A stretch of DNA of 32,907 nucleotides from Acidobacteriota bacterium (GCA_003225215.1 QIBC01000092.1:1-32907), one strand, 5' to 3'. Positions 1 to 8,556 are shown, counted from the first letter of the stretch. The notes: generated by a model not told the origin, from the sequence alone. Program-made: numbers and translations.

Positions 1-2
1 CG

Positions 3-1217
3 GCAAACCAGCCGCCGACGTGTTCACTATCGATAACGCCAACCAGCGGTGTTGTTCCACTTACGGTGAATGTGACTGCGAACTGCCTGGACTTTGACGG
101 TAGCGTAAACTCCGCCTCGATTGATTGGGGAGATGGCACGTCGGCCACTCAGTTGAACTGCGACGGAAACTGCTTTTTCAATGGAAGCCACACGTATACA
201 TCGCCTGGAACATTTAACGCGACGCTGACAGCGATCGACAACAATGGGGCATCTAGTCAGCCGGTAACGCAGACCATCACCGTTGCTCCGGTCCAGCCGC
301 CGGCGTGCACACTTAATGTTGTTCCCGTTGGCGGTCCCGCACCTTTGAGCGTGACTGCCACCGGCAATTGCACCGCCGGAACCAGTCCGATCGCGAGTTC
401 TACGATTGACTTTGGAGATGGCTCCGGGGCCCAAAGCGGAACCAGCGGAAATCACACCTACAATTCCCCCGGAACTTTTACAGTCACCGTCACTGCTACA
501 GACAGCAATGGCCTCTCCGGATCGGCGACCCAGACAGTAACTGTGGGGGCTGCCGTAGCGCCAAGTTGCACGCTCAATGTCGCACCTAACAACGGCCCTG
601 TTCCCCTCACGGTAACCGCCACTGGCAACTGCACGCCAGGCTCGCGTCCCATAGCGAGTACAACCCTTGATTTCGGCGACGGCTCAGCCGCACAGAGCGG
701 GGCGAGCGGAACTCACAAATACACGACCGCCGGCACGTTCACGGTAAACGTCACTGCAACGGACACAAGTGGCCTCTCCAGCACAGCAACGCAAACCGTG
801 ACCGTGACCCCAGCAGTCGCGCCGGCTTGCACTCTTACAGTCGCACCGAACAGCGGTCCTGCTCCACTCGACGTAACTGCAACCGGCAGCTGCACCGCTG
901 GTACAAGTCCGATCGCAAGCACAACGCTTGATTTCGGAGACGGCTCTGCTTCCCAGAATGGAACCAGCGGAACGCACACGTACAATTCAGCGGGCACGTT
1001 CACCGTCAAAGTAACCGCAACGGACACTAACGGCCTCTCCGGTTCGGCTGCTCAAACGGTGATGGTCGCGGTGAATCAACCGCCGACATGCACTTTGTCT
1101 GTGACTCCGACCAGCGGCCTTGCGCCACTCAGCGCCACGGCAACCGGTAGTTGCACCGATCCGGAGAAAGCCTTGTCGAGCACCTTGCTCGACTTTGGGA
1201 ACTTGTGTCGACGCTGA
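3..1217 (+). CDS. Secreted PKD-repeat protein, N-terminal part (5' partial, frameshifted)
   Basis: The reading frame is open from base 3 without a start codon, so the gene begins left of the window; the ORF-track ATG at 66 is internal. It encodes tandem PKD-type beta-sandwich repeats of about 85-90 residues. Four are complete and a fifth is cut short. Each starts with a PPxCTLxVxPxxGxAPL-like strand, has a Cys pair, then DFGDG, a GTHTY-like turn, and ends FTVxVTATDxxGLS…TQTVTV. PKD repeats are known in surface or secreted proteins, usually as spacers or adhesive modules. The frame ends just after the fifth DFG, and the next frame resumes with the matching part of a further repeat, so this and the following entry were one gene. 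The repeats are also similar as DNA, which favours recombination between them. Family call is solid; ligand unknown. Confidence 0.85.
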   Translation, partial: ANQPPTCSLSITPTSGVVPLTVNVTANCLDFDGSVNSASIDWGDGTSATQLNCDGNCFFNGSHTYTSPGTFNATLTAIDNNGASSQPVTQTITVAPVQPPACTLNVVPVGGPAPLSVTATGNCTAGTSPIASSTIDFGDGSGAQSGTSGNHTYNSPGTFTVTVTATDSNGLSGSATQTVTVGAAVAPSCTLNVAPNNGPVPLTVTATGNCTPGSRPIASTTLDFGDGSAAQSGASGTHKYTTAGTFTVNVTATDTSGLSSTATQTVTVTPAVAPACTLTVAPNSGPAPLDVTATGSCTAGTSPIASTTLDFGDGSASQNGTSGTHTYNSAGTFTVKVTATDTNGLSGSAAQTVMVAVNQPPTCTLSVTPTSGLAPLSATATGSCTDPEKALSSTLLDFGNLCRR

Positions 1218-2703
1218 GAACAACATCAACGCAACCGTTCTCGACTTCGGTGACGGCGCCACGGCTAACTCCGCCAGCGGTACGCATATCTACAACGGCG
1301 CGGGAGCCTTCACCGTGAAGGTCACGGCAACCGACGCGCTGGGCCTTTCTGGTTCCGCGTCGCAAACGGTCACAGTGACAGTAAGCAACTTCCCTGCCGG
1401 CTTGTTCGTCGGAATCAGTCCGGGCACAATCAAGCGGTTCGCTTCCGACGGGACGCTGTCGCAGACACTTAGTACTGGTCTCAGTGGAACGGTTTCCGGC
1501 ATGGGATTCGACAAAGCTGGAAATCTATACGCCACAGATTTCACTGCGGGCAATATCAGCAAGTTCGATCCGAAGACCGGGGCGCTGATCGGAACATTTG
1601 GAAGCGGCTTCAACTGCCAGCCGGAGACGATTGTGTTTGACGGCGGCGGCAATGCCTACGTCGGACAGCAAGGCTGCTCGCACAATCTTCTCAAGTTCGA
1701 TCCTAGCGGCAAACTGATGACAACTTTTACCGTCGCGACCGAGGAACAAGGCAGTGACGACATTGATCTTTCCGCCGACAACTGCACTTTGCTCTACACG
1801 TCGGAAGGTCCGTCGATCCTGCGCTACGACGTTTGCCGCAATCAGCAGCTTCCGCCGTTCGCCACGGGCTTGAAGAAGGCGCTGATGTTGCGCATTCTTC
1901 CCGATGGAGGCGTCGTTGTTGGTGACCTTACAGACATCATTCGCTTCAATGCTTCGGGCCAGCAGGTGATGACGTACACCGCGGCAGGCGAGCAGTGCCT
2001 GTTCTCGATCACGCTCGATCAGGACGGCACTTCGTTCTGGGCGGGCGATTACTGCAGCTCGAATATCTACCGCTTCGATCTCGCTTCCGGCAAGCAGCTG
2101 GCGAAATTCAATTCGGGAACGCCGAGCGGAACTGTGTTTGGCGTGGCCATTTCAGGCTCCGGATTGAATGTTGCAGGACTAGGTAACGCCGGCAATATCA
2201 CTGCGTCACCACAAAGCGCATCGCTGGCAGCGGGACAATCGACAACATTCACGGTTTCGTTCACTCCGAACGCGGCGGCTGCCGGGCATACGCTGGCTCT
2301 CTCCTGCGCGAATCTGCCGCCGGGACTCTCGTGCTCGTTCAATCCACCGAGCATCACGCTGGGGGCGGTGGGAACGACCACGACCGCGACGCTTACCATC
2401 ACACGAACTACGACCGCGTCCCTGTTACGTCCTGGTTCGCCCTGGATGCTCGCTACATGGATGGGCATGGTACCGGCAATCGTGTTGGTTGGGTTCCGCT
2501 CTCCACGCCGGCGTGGTAGCTCGATGCTGTGGCTGGGAATGATCGTGGCCTGTACCGGAATCTGGTCGAGTTGCGGAGGTGGTGGCGGCATGAGCAGTTC
2601 GACGACACCAGCACCTACGCCGCAGGGTTCGTACACCATCATCGTCGTTGGCAATGCCAGCGGGATGCAGGCTTCCACAACTGTTAGTTTGACTGTTCAG
2701 TAG
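1199..2703 (+). CDS. PKD/beta-propeller protein, C-terminal part (continuation of the frameshifted gene)
   Basis: This frame continues the upstream PKD protein. The ORF-track start at 1120 is out of frame with homology and not a true start; sensible protein begins near 1199 with GTCVDAEN. It contains one PKD repeat lacking its first strand, then about 250 residues of NHL/SMP-30-like propeller blades (GNLYATDF, GNAYVGQQG, FWAGDYCSSNIYRFD). An Ig-like segment follows (NITASPQSASL…LPPGLSCSF), then two hydrophobic stretches around residues typical of membrane segments, a SCGGGGG stretch and a final 'SYTIIVVG…STTVSLTVQ' strand. That tail is common on acidobacterial extracellular proteins (family knowledge). 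Probably cell-surface or exported. FecR follows 30 bp later on the same strand. Whether a full-length product is made depends on the frameshift being real. Confidence 0.75.
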
Positions 2704-2733
2704 CGCAGCGCAAACAAAAGGCAAGACTGACTG

Positions 2734-3567
2734 ATGATCAATTGCATGCAGCTAAAAACTCACTTCTATCGCTCTACAACTTTGATGTTGTGTTTTTTGC
2801 TCTCTCCTCTGCCGGGCTTCTGCCAGACAGGAAGCTCCGGACAACTTGCCGGTAGCGTAACCGCTCTTGACCAGGCGGCGACCCGAAATGGGAGCGGACT
2901 CAGCGTGCGCGATCAGGTGCAGTGGAACGACCAGCTCCAGACGAACAACACTGGACGTCTGCGGCTAAATCTTCGCGATGGCTCGATCCTAAGCCTGGGC
3001 TCGAACAGTCAGATGCGTGTAGTCCAACACAACGCGGCTACACAGCAGACGACACTCGAGCTGCTATTCGGCCGATTGCGCAGCCAGGTGGTAAAGCTCA
3101 CGCAGCCGAATTCTCGCTTTGAAGTACGCACTCCTACTTCGGTCGCCGGCGTAATTGGAACGGACTTTCTTCTGATTGCAACCGCCGACCGCACGACGCT
3201 CATCGTGTTTAGCGGCGTCGTCCAGATCACTCCGTTGAATGGAGCTGGCGGGGCGCCGAATCAATCGCAATCAGTGAACGTAAATTCCGGGCAGCAAGTC
3301 GAGGTGACGACAACCGGAGTTGGACCGGTCAGCACCGTAACCCAGCAGACAATTCAGCAATCGATCCAGCAAACAGCCGTCAGTCGCGCTGGATTGGCAG
3401 CGGGAACGAATGTCGGCGTCCAGGCTGGAACAAGCATTCTGAGAACTGTGCTGATTGCCGTCGGTTCTGTTGCCGCGGGAGCCGCAGTCGGCGTCGCCGT
3501 GGCGAACTCGCAACATACCTCTACGCCGCAGAAGCAGCCGTCAGGTCCCGGCATCCCTCCGCAGTAA
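2734..3567 (+). CDS. FecR-domain secreted protein
   Basis: A 277-residue protein with a basic N-terminus and hydrophobic signal peptide ending near GFCQ. A FecR domain follows at about residues 35-150, recognisable from GSVTALDQAA, RLNLRDGSILSLGSNSQ, LLFGRLRSQV and the closing FEVRTPTSVAGVIGTDF. The rest is a Gln/Thr-rich linker, a Gly/Ala-rich hydrophobic stretch (residues ~235-258) that may be a membrane segment, and a Pro-rich tail. In FecR itself this domain senses outer-membrane signals and controls an ECF sigma factor. Stand-alone exported FecR proteins like this one have no settled role, and no sigma factor lies nearby. The start is uncertain: ATG at 2734 or ATG at 2746, neither with a strong ribosome-binding site. 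It sits between the PKD protein and the TolC gene on one strand. Confidence 0.85.
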   Translation: MINCMQLKTHFYRSTTLMLCFLLSPLPGFCQTGSSGQLAGSVTALDQAATRNGSGLSVRDQVQWNDQLQTNNTGRLRLNLRDGSILSLGSNSQMRVVQHNAATQQTTLELLFGRLRSQVVKLTQPNSRFEVRTPTSVAGVIGTDFLLIATADRTTLIVFSGVVQITPLNGAGGAPNQSQSVNVNSGQQVEVTTTGVGPVSTVTQQTIQQSIQQTAVSRAGLAAGTNVGVQAGTSILRTVLIAVGSVAAGAAVGVAVANSQHTSTPQKQPSGPGIPPQ

Positions 3568-3577
3568 CCATCGGTAT

Positions 3578-3684
3578 GGTAGAGACGCAGCATGCTGCGT
3601 CTCCTCCATATTGCCTAGAGAACACCACTGAGCATGGGCTGACGAAAGCTTATCGCGAAGACGCAGCATGCTGCGTCTCTACCG
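3578..3684. repeat. Inward-facing pair of palindromic REP-like repeats
   Basis: Two copies of the palindrome AGACGCAGCATGCTGCGTCT lie at 3583-3602 and 3659-3678. The left copy is preceded by GGTAG and the right copy is followed by CTACC, so the pair forms a larger inverted repeat of about 107 bp around a 56-bp spacer without obvious features. Related pairs occur at 22527-22722 and 32452-32875. The central GCATGC supplies an ATG on both strands and creates spurious ORF starts. The layout resembles REP/BIME elements; no REP-type transposase is visible in the window. Confidence 0.85.
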
Positions 3685-3833
3685 GTCTCACTACAAAGCT
3701 TTACATAAGTCGCGCTGCGCGTTTTGTATCGTTTCTTCAGCCCTGGTTTGCTCGCGTCGCGCCTGGCAATGCAGAATGCCACAGGGTGCTCTCATGCGCA
3801 GTTCGCGCCCAAAAGCCTTTCGGAGGACAGCAG

Positions 3834-5834
3834 ATGTTCCAGCCCGTTCATTCTCTTCAGCGTGCGCTTTTTATGCTACTCGCACTTGCGCTCGGTTTTT
3901 GTTCTAAGGTGTGGCCGGAACAGCCCGTGCCCGAGGATATTACGAAGGGTGCGCCAATATTTCCCAATGTGCTCGCGCCTTATAAAGCTCACGCCGTACC
4001 CGAGCCAAATTTGACCAACTCGGTACGCCTGAACAGCCTGATTCAAAATGGGAACATAATGCTGTCGCTCGACGATGCCATTGCGCTCGCTCTCGAAAAC
4101 AACCTGGACCTGGTGATCGCGCGCTATAACCTTCCCATTGCCGACACCGACATTCTCCGCACAAAGTCAGGCGCCAACGTTCGCGGCGTGAATACGGGAA
4201 TCGTACAAGGCACTCCAGGCGCGGGTATCGGTGGGATCGGAGGCGGCGCTACTGGCGGTGGCGCCGGGGGCACGGTGACTGCAGCGGGTGGAGCAGGAAC
4301 CGGAACTGGTGGACTGGTTTCGTCGACACTCGGCGTTGGTCCGCCGATCGACTCTTTCGATCCAGCTCTCAGCTCCAGCCTGGGGATACAGCACAGTGAC
4401 ATTCCGCAATCGAATACCGTAATCAGCGGCGTTCCCGCGCTTCTTCAGAACACCGGAAGCGCGAATTTCGGCTATCAGCAAGGATTTCCTACCGGCACTC
4501 TGTTCAACGTCACCTTTAATAATTCGCGGGTAACGACAAACAGCACGCGCACCTTCCTGGTGCCCCAGCTTAATTCCACCTTCCTGTTCCAACTGCGGCA
4601 GCATATTCTCCAGGGGTTCGGACTCGCTTCCAACCGCCGCTTTATGTCGATTGCGAAAAATAATCGCGAGATCGCCGACGAGGCCTTCCGTCAGCAAGTG
4701 ATTTTTACCGTCACGCAACTAGAGACGCTTTATTGGGAGTTAGTAACAGCGTTTGAGGATGTGAAGGCGAAGGAGCGCGCGGTCGCCTCGGCACAGCAGT
4801 TGGAAGCCAACAACCGCAAACAAGTGCAGGCCGGAACCATCGCGCAAATCGAGATCGTGAACGCGCAGGCGCAAGTTGCTGCAAGCCAGGAGGCTCTTAT
4901 CACATCGCAAACAAACCTCCAGCTGCAGCAGCTACTCATGAAGAACGCCATCACGCGCAACGAAAACGATCCTGTAGTGGCGAGTGCCGGCGTGATTCCC
5001 ACCGACAGGATGCAGCTGCCGGCAACTGAGCCGGTGCTCCCGACTCAGGACTTGATCAACGACGCACTTACCAGGCGACCGGAGTTAGCACAGGCGCGTA
5101 TTGACCTGACGAATCGCACAATAAGCAAGCGCTCGGCTCGGAATGCCCTGCTGCCGACAGTCGATCTCGTTGGTAACTATGGCGGCAACGGATTGTCGGG
5201 AGTGCTGAACCCCAATTTCAGCTCAAATTCTCCAGTCGCCACATCTGCAAACGGCGGCTATCCAGACGCGCTCACTGCGACGGTGAACCACCCAACTTAC
5301 TTTGTCGGCTTCTCGGTGAACATTCCCATTCTCAATCGCTCCGCGCAGGCGGATCAGATCCGTTCTGAGCTGGAGTATCGCCAGGCAGAGGTACGGCTGC
5401 AGCAGGTGCAAAACACAATCGCTATCGCCGTGCGCAACGCACAATTCTCCGTGCAACAGAACCGTGCCGCCGTCGATGCTGCGCTAAAAGCGCGAGATTA
5501 TGCCGCGCAGAGTCTGCAAGCGGAGCAGAAGAAGCTGGCACAAGGTTTGAGCATCACCTACAACGTGCTCACGCAACTCAGTAATGTCTCTACTGCAGAA
5601 TCGAATTTGGTGAACGCGATGTCGGCCTACGAGCAATCGAAGCTGAACCTTGATGTTGTGACCGGCAGGGTTCTTGAGACTCTGGAAATCAGCATTGCCG
5701 ATGCAGAGAGCGGAAACGTGACCCACATGCCACACGCTCCTTATGCGGTTCGAGGCAACGATGTAATCACACAGCCGGTACCTGAGTTTCAGCCCCAACA
5801 AACTGGAGTAACCCCGCAGCCAAAAGTCGACTAG
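3834..5834 (+). CDS. TolC-family outer-membrane efflux protein
   Basis: I place the start at ATG 3834, not 3576, because GGAGG lies 8 nt upstream (3822-3826) and a signal peptide follows (MFQPVHSLQRALFMLLALAL). The upstream ORF-track extension reads through the palindromic repeats. The 666-residue product has the outer-membrane efflux protein pattern: a first block with LSLDDAIALALENNLDL, long coiled-coil helices (TVTQLETLYWELV, VNAQAQVAASQEALI), a second block beginning DLINDALTRRPELAQARIDL, beta-barrel-like segments (FVGFSVNIPILNRS) and C-terminal helices ending LDVVTGRVLE. This family forms trimeric channels for efflux or type I secretion. It is longer than typical TolC (about 430-490 residues), partly because of a Gly-rich insert at residues ~127-161. 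No inner-membrane pump or adaptor gene is adjacent, so the substrate is unknown. Confidence 0.92.
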   Translation: MFQPVHSLQRALFMLLALALGFCSKVWPEQPVPEDITKGAPIFPNVLAPYKAHAVPEPNLTNSVRLNSLIQNGNIMLSLDDAIALALENNLDLVIARYNLPIADTDILRTKSGANVRGVNTGIVQGTPGAGIGGIGGGATGGGAGGTVTAAGGAGTGTGGLVSSTLGVGPPIDSFDPALSSSLGIQHSDIPQSNTVISGVPALLQNTGSANFGYQQGFPTGTLFNVTFNNSRVTTNSTRTFLVPQLNSTFLFQLRQHILQGFGLASNRRFMSIAKNNREIADEAFRQQVIFTVTQLETLYWELVTAFEDVKAKERAVASAQQLEANNRKQVQAGTIAQIEIVNAQAQVAASQEALITSQTNLQLQQLLMKNAITRNENDPVVASAGVIPTDRMQLPATEPVLPTQDLINDALTRRPELAQARIDLTNRTISKRSARNALLPTVDLVGNYGGNGLSGVLNPNFSSNSPVATSANGGYPDALTATVNHPTYFVGFSVNIPILNRSAQADQIRSELEYRQAEVRLQQVQNTIAIAVRNAQFSVQQNRAAVDAALKARDYAAQSLQAEQKKLAQGLSITYNVLTQLSNVSTAESNLVNAMSAYEQSKLNLDVVTGRVLETLEISIADAESGNVTHMPHAPYAVRGNDVITQPVPEFQPQQTGVTPQPKVD

Positions 5835-5896
5835 CTCGATTGACTAGAATGAAGAGAAATGGCCTTCATGAAAACCGATAAATTGCAGGGGACCCG

Positions 5897-6406
5897 GTGA
5901 ATCGTTCATCCGAAAGCACGATCACCGAGGCGGATTCTTTTCGCCCGCGTTCGACATCGCGAAAGGCCCATATCATTCAGCTTTTTCGCTTTGGCGTGGT
6001 CGGGATTGTTAATACGGTCGTCGATCTCTCCGTTCTGAATATTCTCATCTTCCTTTTTCACACCGGAGAAACAGGAACGATGTTCGCGGTCTTCAAGACG
6101 GTAGCGTTCGTGTGCGCCGTGCTGAACAGCTACCTGCTGAACCGTTCCTGGACATTCCGGCGCGCGGCGGATAAGCACCATATCGTCGAGGGCGCTCAGT
6201 TTCTATTCATTAGCTTGCTGGGTGCGGTGGTCAATGTGGGAACTTCATCGTATGTTGCGACCTACATGCATCCTCGCTGGGGAATACACACCAAGGCCTG
6301 GCCCTCATTCGCCGCGCTGGTAGGAACTGCGTTCTCGCTCGGGTTCAACTTCGTCGGATACAAGTTCTGGGTATTCGCACACCGGAAGCCGGTAGCTAAC
6401 CTATGA
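5897..6406 (+). CDS. GtrA-family membrane protein
   Basis: A 169-residue protein from a GTG start with AGGGGAC just upstream (5887-5893). A polar N-terminus of about 28 residues is followed by the GtrA/DPMS_TMD signature: LFRFGVVGIVNTVVDLSVLNIL, then TVAFVCAVLNSYLLNRSWTFRR, then two more helices ending FNFVGYKFWVFAHRK. Four membrane segments are visible, as usual for the family. GtrA-like proteins are thought to help move lipid-linked sugars across the membrane for glycan or wall modification. No glycosyltransferase lies beside it, so the specific pathway is not shown. The stop codon lies one base before an inverted-repeat element that fills the gap to the convergent gene. Confidence 0.9.
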   Translation: MNRSSESTITEADSFRPRSTSRKAHIIQLFRFGVVGIVNTVVDLSVLNILIFLFHTGETGTMFAVFKTVAFVCAVLNSYLLNRSWTFRRAADKHHIVEGAQFLFISLLGAVVNVGTSSYVATYMHPRWGIHTKAWPSFAALVGTAFSLGFNFVGYKFWVFAHRKPVANL

Positions 6407-6407
6407 G

Positions 6408-6547
6408 CCGGGAAAGAGCGAACACGAAGGTCACAAAGGCAAAACATGAGGTCACAGAGTACGCAGGAATCATTTCCGGGCTGCCGATTAGATTCTTCGA
6501 GCGACTTCTTCTTTGCCTCCGTGAACTTCGTGTTCGCTCCTTCCCGG
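6408..6547. repeat. MITE-like inverted-repeat element, copy 1
   Basis: About 140 bp with imperfect terminal inverted repeats of roughly 45 bp. The left arm begins CCGGGAAAGAGCGAACACGA and the right arm is its reverse complement with a few mismatches. It fills the gap between the convergent GtrA and cNBD/FAD reductase genes almost exactly. The same arm sequence is found at 8428-8556. Folded as RNA it would give a long hairpin on either strand, but no clear T-tract makes it a standard terminator. Confidence 0.85.
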
Positions 6548-6550
6548 GGC

Positions 6551-8227
6551 TCACTCCGCCAACACCCGATGGACAAGGTGAATGGAGATAGAACCTTCGC
6601 CCACCGCTGAGGCGACGCGCTTCACGTTATTGGCGCGCGCATCGCCGACCGCAAAGACTCCAGGCAGGCTCGTCTCAAGCAGGTATGGTGACCGCGAAAG
6701 CGGCCACTGAGCCACGCGCAAGTCTTCAGGGAGCAGCTCGGGGCCGGTTTTGATGAACCCCTTATCGTCCAGCGCAATGCATCCATCGAGCCATCCCGTA
6801 TTGGGACTAGCGCCGGTCATCAGGAATATATGGTGGATGCGATGAACTTCGGCGGAGCCACTCTGATTATTTTTCCAGCGGACGCAATCGATTCTGCCGT
6901 TGCCTTCCAGAGCATCGATCTCCGTAAATGGATGCAGAGTGATTTTGGGACTTTCTTCGATACGTCGAATCAGGTAGCGCGACATCGTATCAGCGAGTAC
7001 CGCGGAGCGAATGAGAATATGCACATGCTTCGCCGTATCTGCCAGGAAGACAGCCGCCTGTCCCGCTGAATTCCCACCACCAACGACGATCACCTCTTCG
7101 TTTCCGCACAACTGCGCTTCAATGTAGGTTGCCCCGTAGTACACGCCAATGCCTTCGTAGCGCGAAAGGTTCTCGAGTGGAAGTCTGCGATATTGCGCGC
7201 CGGTAGCGATCACGATCGCGCGGGCTGGAATCTGTCTGCCGCCCTCGATCTCGATCGCATAGGGACGCTTGGTACAGGCCAACTTGATTGCGCTGCGGGC
7301 GATGATCATCTCGGCGCCAAACTTCTGGGCTTGCGTGTAGGCTCGCCCAGCGAGATCTTGCCCGGAGATTCCAGTCGGGAATCCAAGGTAATTCTCGATC
7401 TTAGAACTGGATCCCGCCTGTCCGCCGGGCGCGTTGGTTTCGAGCACGAGTACGTCGAGCCCCTCCGAGGCGGCGTAGACTGCAGCGGCCAGCCCGGAAG
7501 GCCCTGCTCCAATAACGACAACGTCACGCATATGGCTTTCATCGATCTCGGGATTGAGTCCAAGACAATCGGCCACCTGCTGATTACTTGGATTTCGCAA
7601 CACGAGTTTTCCCTGGCAGATCAATACGGGAATTTCGTCGATCCTGACCTGAAACTTGTCGAGCAAGTCCTGAACGCCTTCGTCGCGATCAAGATCAATG
7701 TAGGAATAAGGATGCCCGTTGCGGGTGAGAAACTCTTTGATGCGCAGCGTTCCCGGCAAGTGCGAGGAGCCTACGAGGACCGCGTCGCCGATGCCGTGAG
7801 CGATCAATTCAAGACGCCGGAGAATGAAGGCACGCATGATGATCTCGCTCAGTTCAACGTCGGTTTGCACGAGCAGCTGCAGAGCGTGACGATCAAGTTC
7901 AATCACATCACCGGCCTTACTCATCCGGCCGCAGACCAGCGCACGCCGCCCCGAGAGCATGTTGAGTTCTCCAGTGAAGCTTCCCGGAGTGTGAGTTGTG
8001 ATCAACACATCACCCTTAGCCGTCGGCTGAATGATCTCAATCTCTCCTGAGACGACGACGAAAAGGCCTGCGGCAACCTCGCCCTGTTTGATCAACAACT
8101 CGCCGGCCTTTACCGGATGCGCCTTTCCTGCAGCTGCGATCCGCGCGATTTGGGAAGATGTAAGCGTTGGGAACAGCTGTTCGCGGCGCTCAGGGGATAA
8201 GACGGGGGCAGTCAGTGGGGTGGCCAT
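6551..8227 (-). CDS. Cyclic-nucleotide-binding / FAD-dependent thioredoxin reductase-like fusion
   Basis: The start is placed at ATG 8227 (MATPLTAPVLSPERR); the ORF-track extension to 8380 is translated tRNA. The 558-residue protein has three parts. Residues ~20-135 form a cNMP-binding (Crp-like) domain (AGELLIKQGEVAAGLFVVVSG). Residues ~148-225 look like a glutaredoxin/thioredoxin fold (YSYIDLDRDEGV…IPVLICQGK) with no CxxC. From ~236 there is an FAD/NAD(P)H oxidoreductase with VVVIGAGPSGLAAA, a second nucleotide site VIVVGGGNSAGQAAVF, and FAVGDAR near the C-terminus. The redox-active CxxC of classical thioredoxin reductase is absent: the corresponding region reads YYGATYIEAQLC. The family is known in acidobacteria and actinobacteria; substrate is not established. 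Probably cytoplasmic. A TATACT hexamer lies about 21 nt before the start on the coding strand, with no good ribosome-binding site. Confidence 0.9.
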   Translation of the reverse strand: MATPLTAPVLSPERREQLFPTLTSSQIARIAAAGKAHPVKAGELLIKQGEVAAGLFVVVSGEIEIIQPTAKGDVLITTHTPGSFTGELNMLSGRRALVCGRMSKAGDVIELDRHALQLLVQTDVELSEIIMRAFILRRLELIAHGIGDAVLVGSSHLPGTLRIKEFLTRNGHPYSYIDLDRDEGVQDLLDKFQVRIDEIPVLICQGKLVLRNPSNQQVADCLGLNPEIDESHMRDVVVIGAGPSGLAAAVYAASEGLDVLVLETNAPGGQAGSSSKIENYLGFPTGISGQDLAGRAYTQAQKFGAEMIIARSAIKLACTKRPYAIEIEGGRQIPARAIVIATGAQYRRLPLENLSRYEGIGVYYGATYIEAQLCGNEEVIVVGGGNSAGQAAVFLADTAKHVHILIRSAVLADTMSRYLIRRIEESPKITLHPFTEIDALEGNGRIDCVRWKNNQSGSAEVHRIHHIFLMTGASPNTGWLDGCIALDDKGFIKTGPELLPEDLRVAQWPLSRSPYLLETSLPGVFAVGDARANNVKRVASAVGEGSISIHLVHRVLAE

Positions 8228-8304
8228 GGCGTCAATTCGATGCGCACGAGTATATCCAGGACTCAGTATGCTGATGGATAGCAAAAAACTAGAAGGTGAA
8301 GTGC

Positions 8305-8394
8305 TGGCGGAGAGAGTGGGATTCGAACCCACGATACCCGTTAAGGTATACACGCTTTCCAAGCGTGCGCCTTCAGCCACTCGGCCATCTCTCC
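8305..8394 (-). tRNA. tRNA-Ser (anticodon GGA)
   Basis: Read on the minus strand, the acceptor stem GGAGAGA pairs with TCTCTCC and is followed by G and an encoded CCA. The anticodon stem-loop CACGC-TTGGAAA-GCGTG gives anticodon GGA, decoding UCC/UCU. The TψC arm carries GGTTCGAATCC. A long variable arm (TACCTTAACGGGTA) confirms a class II serine tRNA. It lies 78 bp upstream of the cNBD/FAD reductase on the same strand. Confidence 0.97.
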
Positions 8395-8427
8395 GGGCTG
8401 CTTCTATTCTACTGGATACCGAAAACC

Positions 8428-8556
8428 AAGAGCGAACACGAAGGTCACGAAGGCAAAGAAGAGGTCACGCGAGCAAGTTAAGGGGCACGCAGGCATTACT
8501 CCCGCGGGATTCGTGACCTCCTATGTTTGCCTTGGTCAACTTCGTGTTCGCTCTTT
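8428..8556. repeat. MITE-like inverted-repeat element, copy 2
   Basis: About 129 bp with arms starting AAGAGCGAACACGAAGG and ending with the reverse complement CTTCGTGTTCGCTCTT; pairing continues inwards with mismatches through GGTCACGAAGGCAAA. It is the same family as the element at 6408-6547. Together the two copies bracket the cNBD/FAD reductase and tRNA-Ser. It ends 45 bp before the M13 peptidase start, so it lies in that gene's upstream region. Confidence 0.85.

Noticed and set aside
3576-3833. N-terminal extension of the TolC ORF ([12 protein letters not shown]…)
   Set aside because: It runs through two palindromic repeats. ATG 3834 has GGAGG and a signal peptide.
5859-5900. Tiny upstream ORF before GtrA (MAFMKTDKLQGTR) overlapping its GTG
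   Set aside because: Only 13 codons with no supporting evidence; most likely chance.
7193-8050. 285-aa plus-strand ORF (7193-8050)
   Set aside because: Exact antisense of the cNBD/FAD reductase. Its residues have no recognisable motif, and the minus-strand frame has clear domain motifs.
8228-8380. N-terminal extension of the cNBD/FAD reductase ORF (MAEGARLESVYTLTG…)
   Set aside because: It reads through the tRNA-Ser gene. The real start is ATG 8227.
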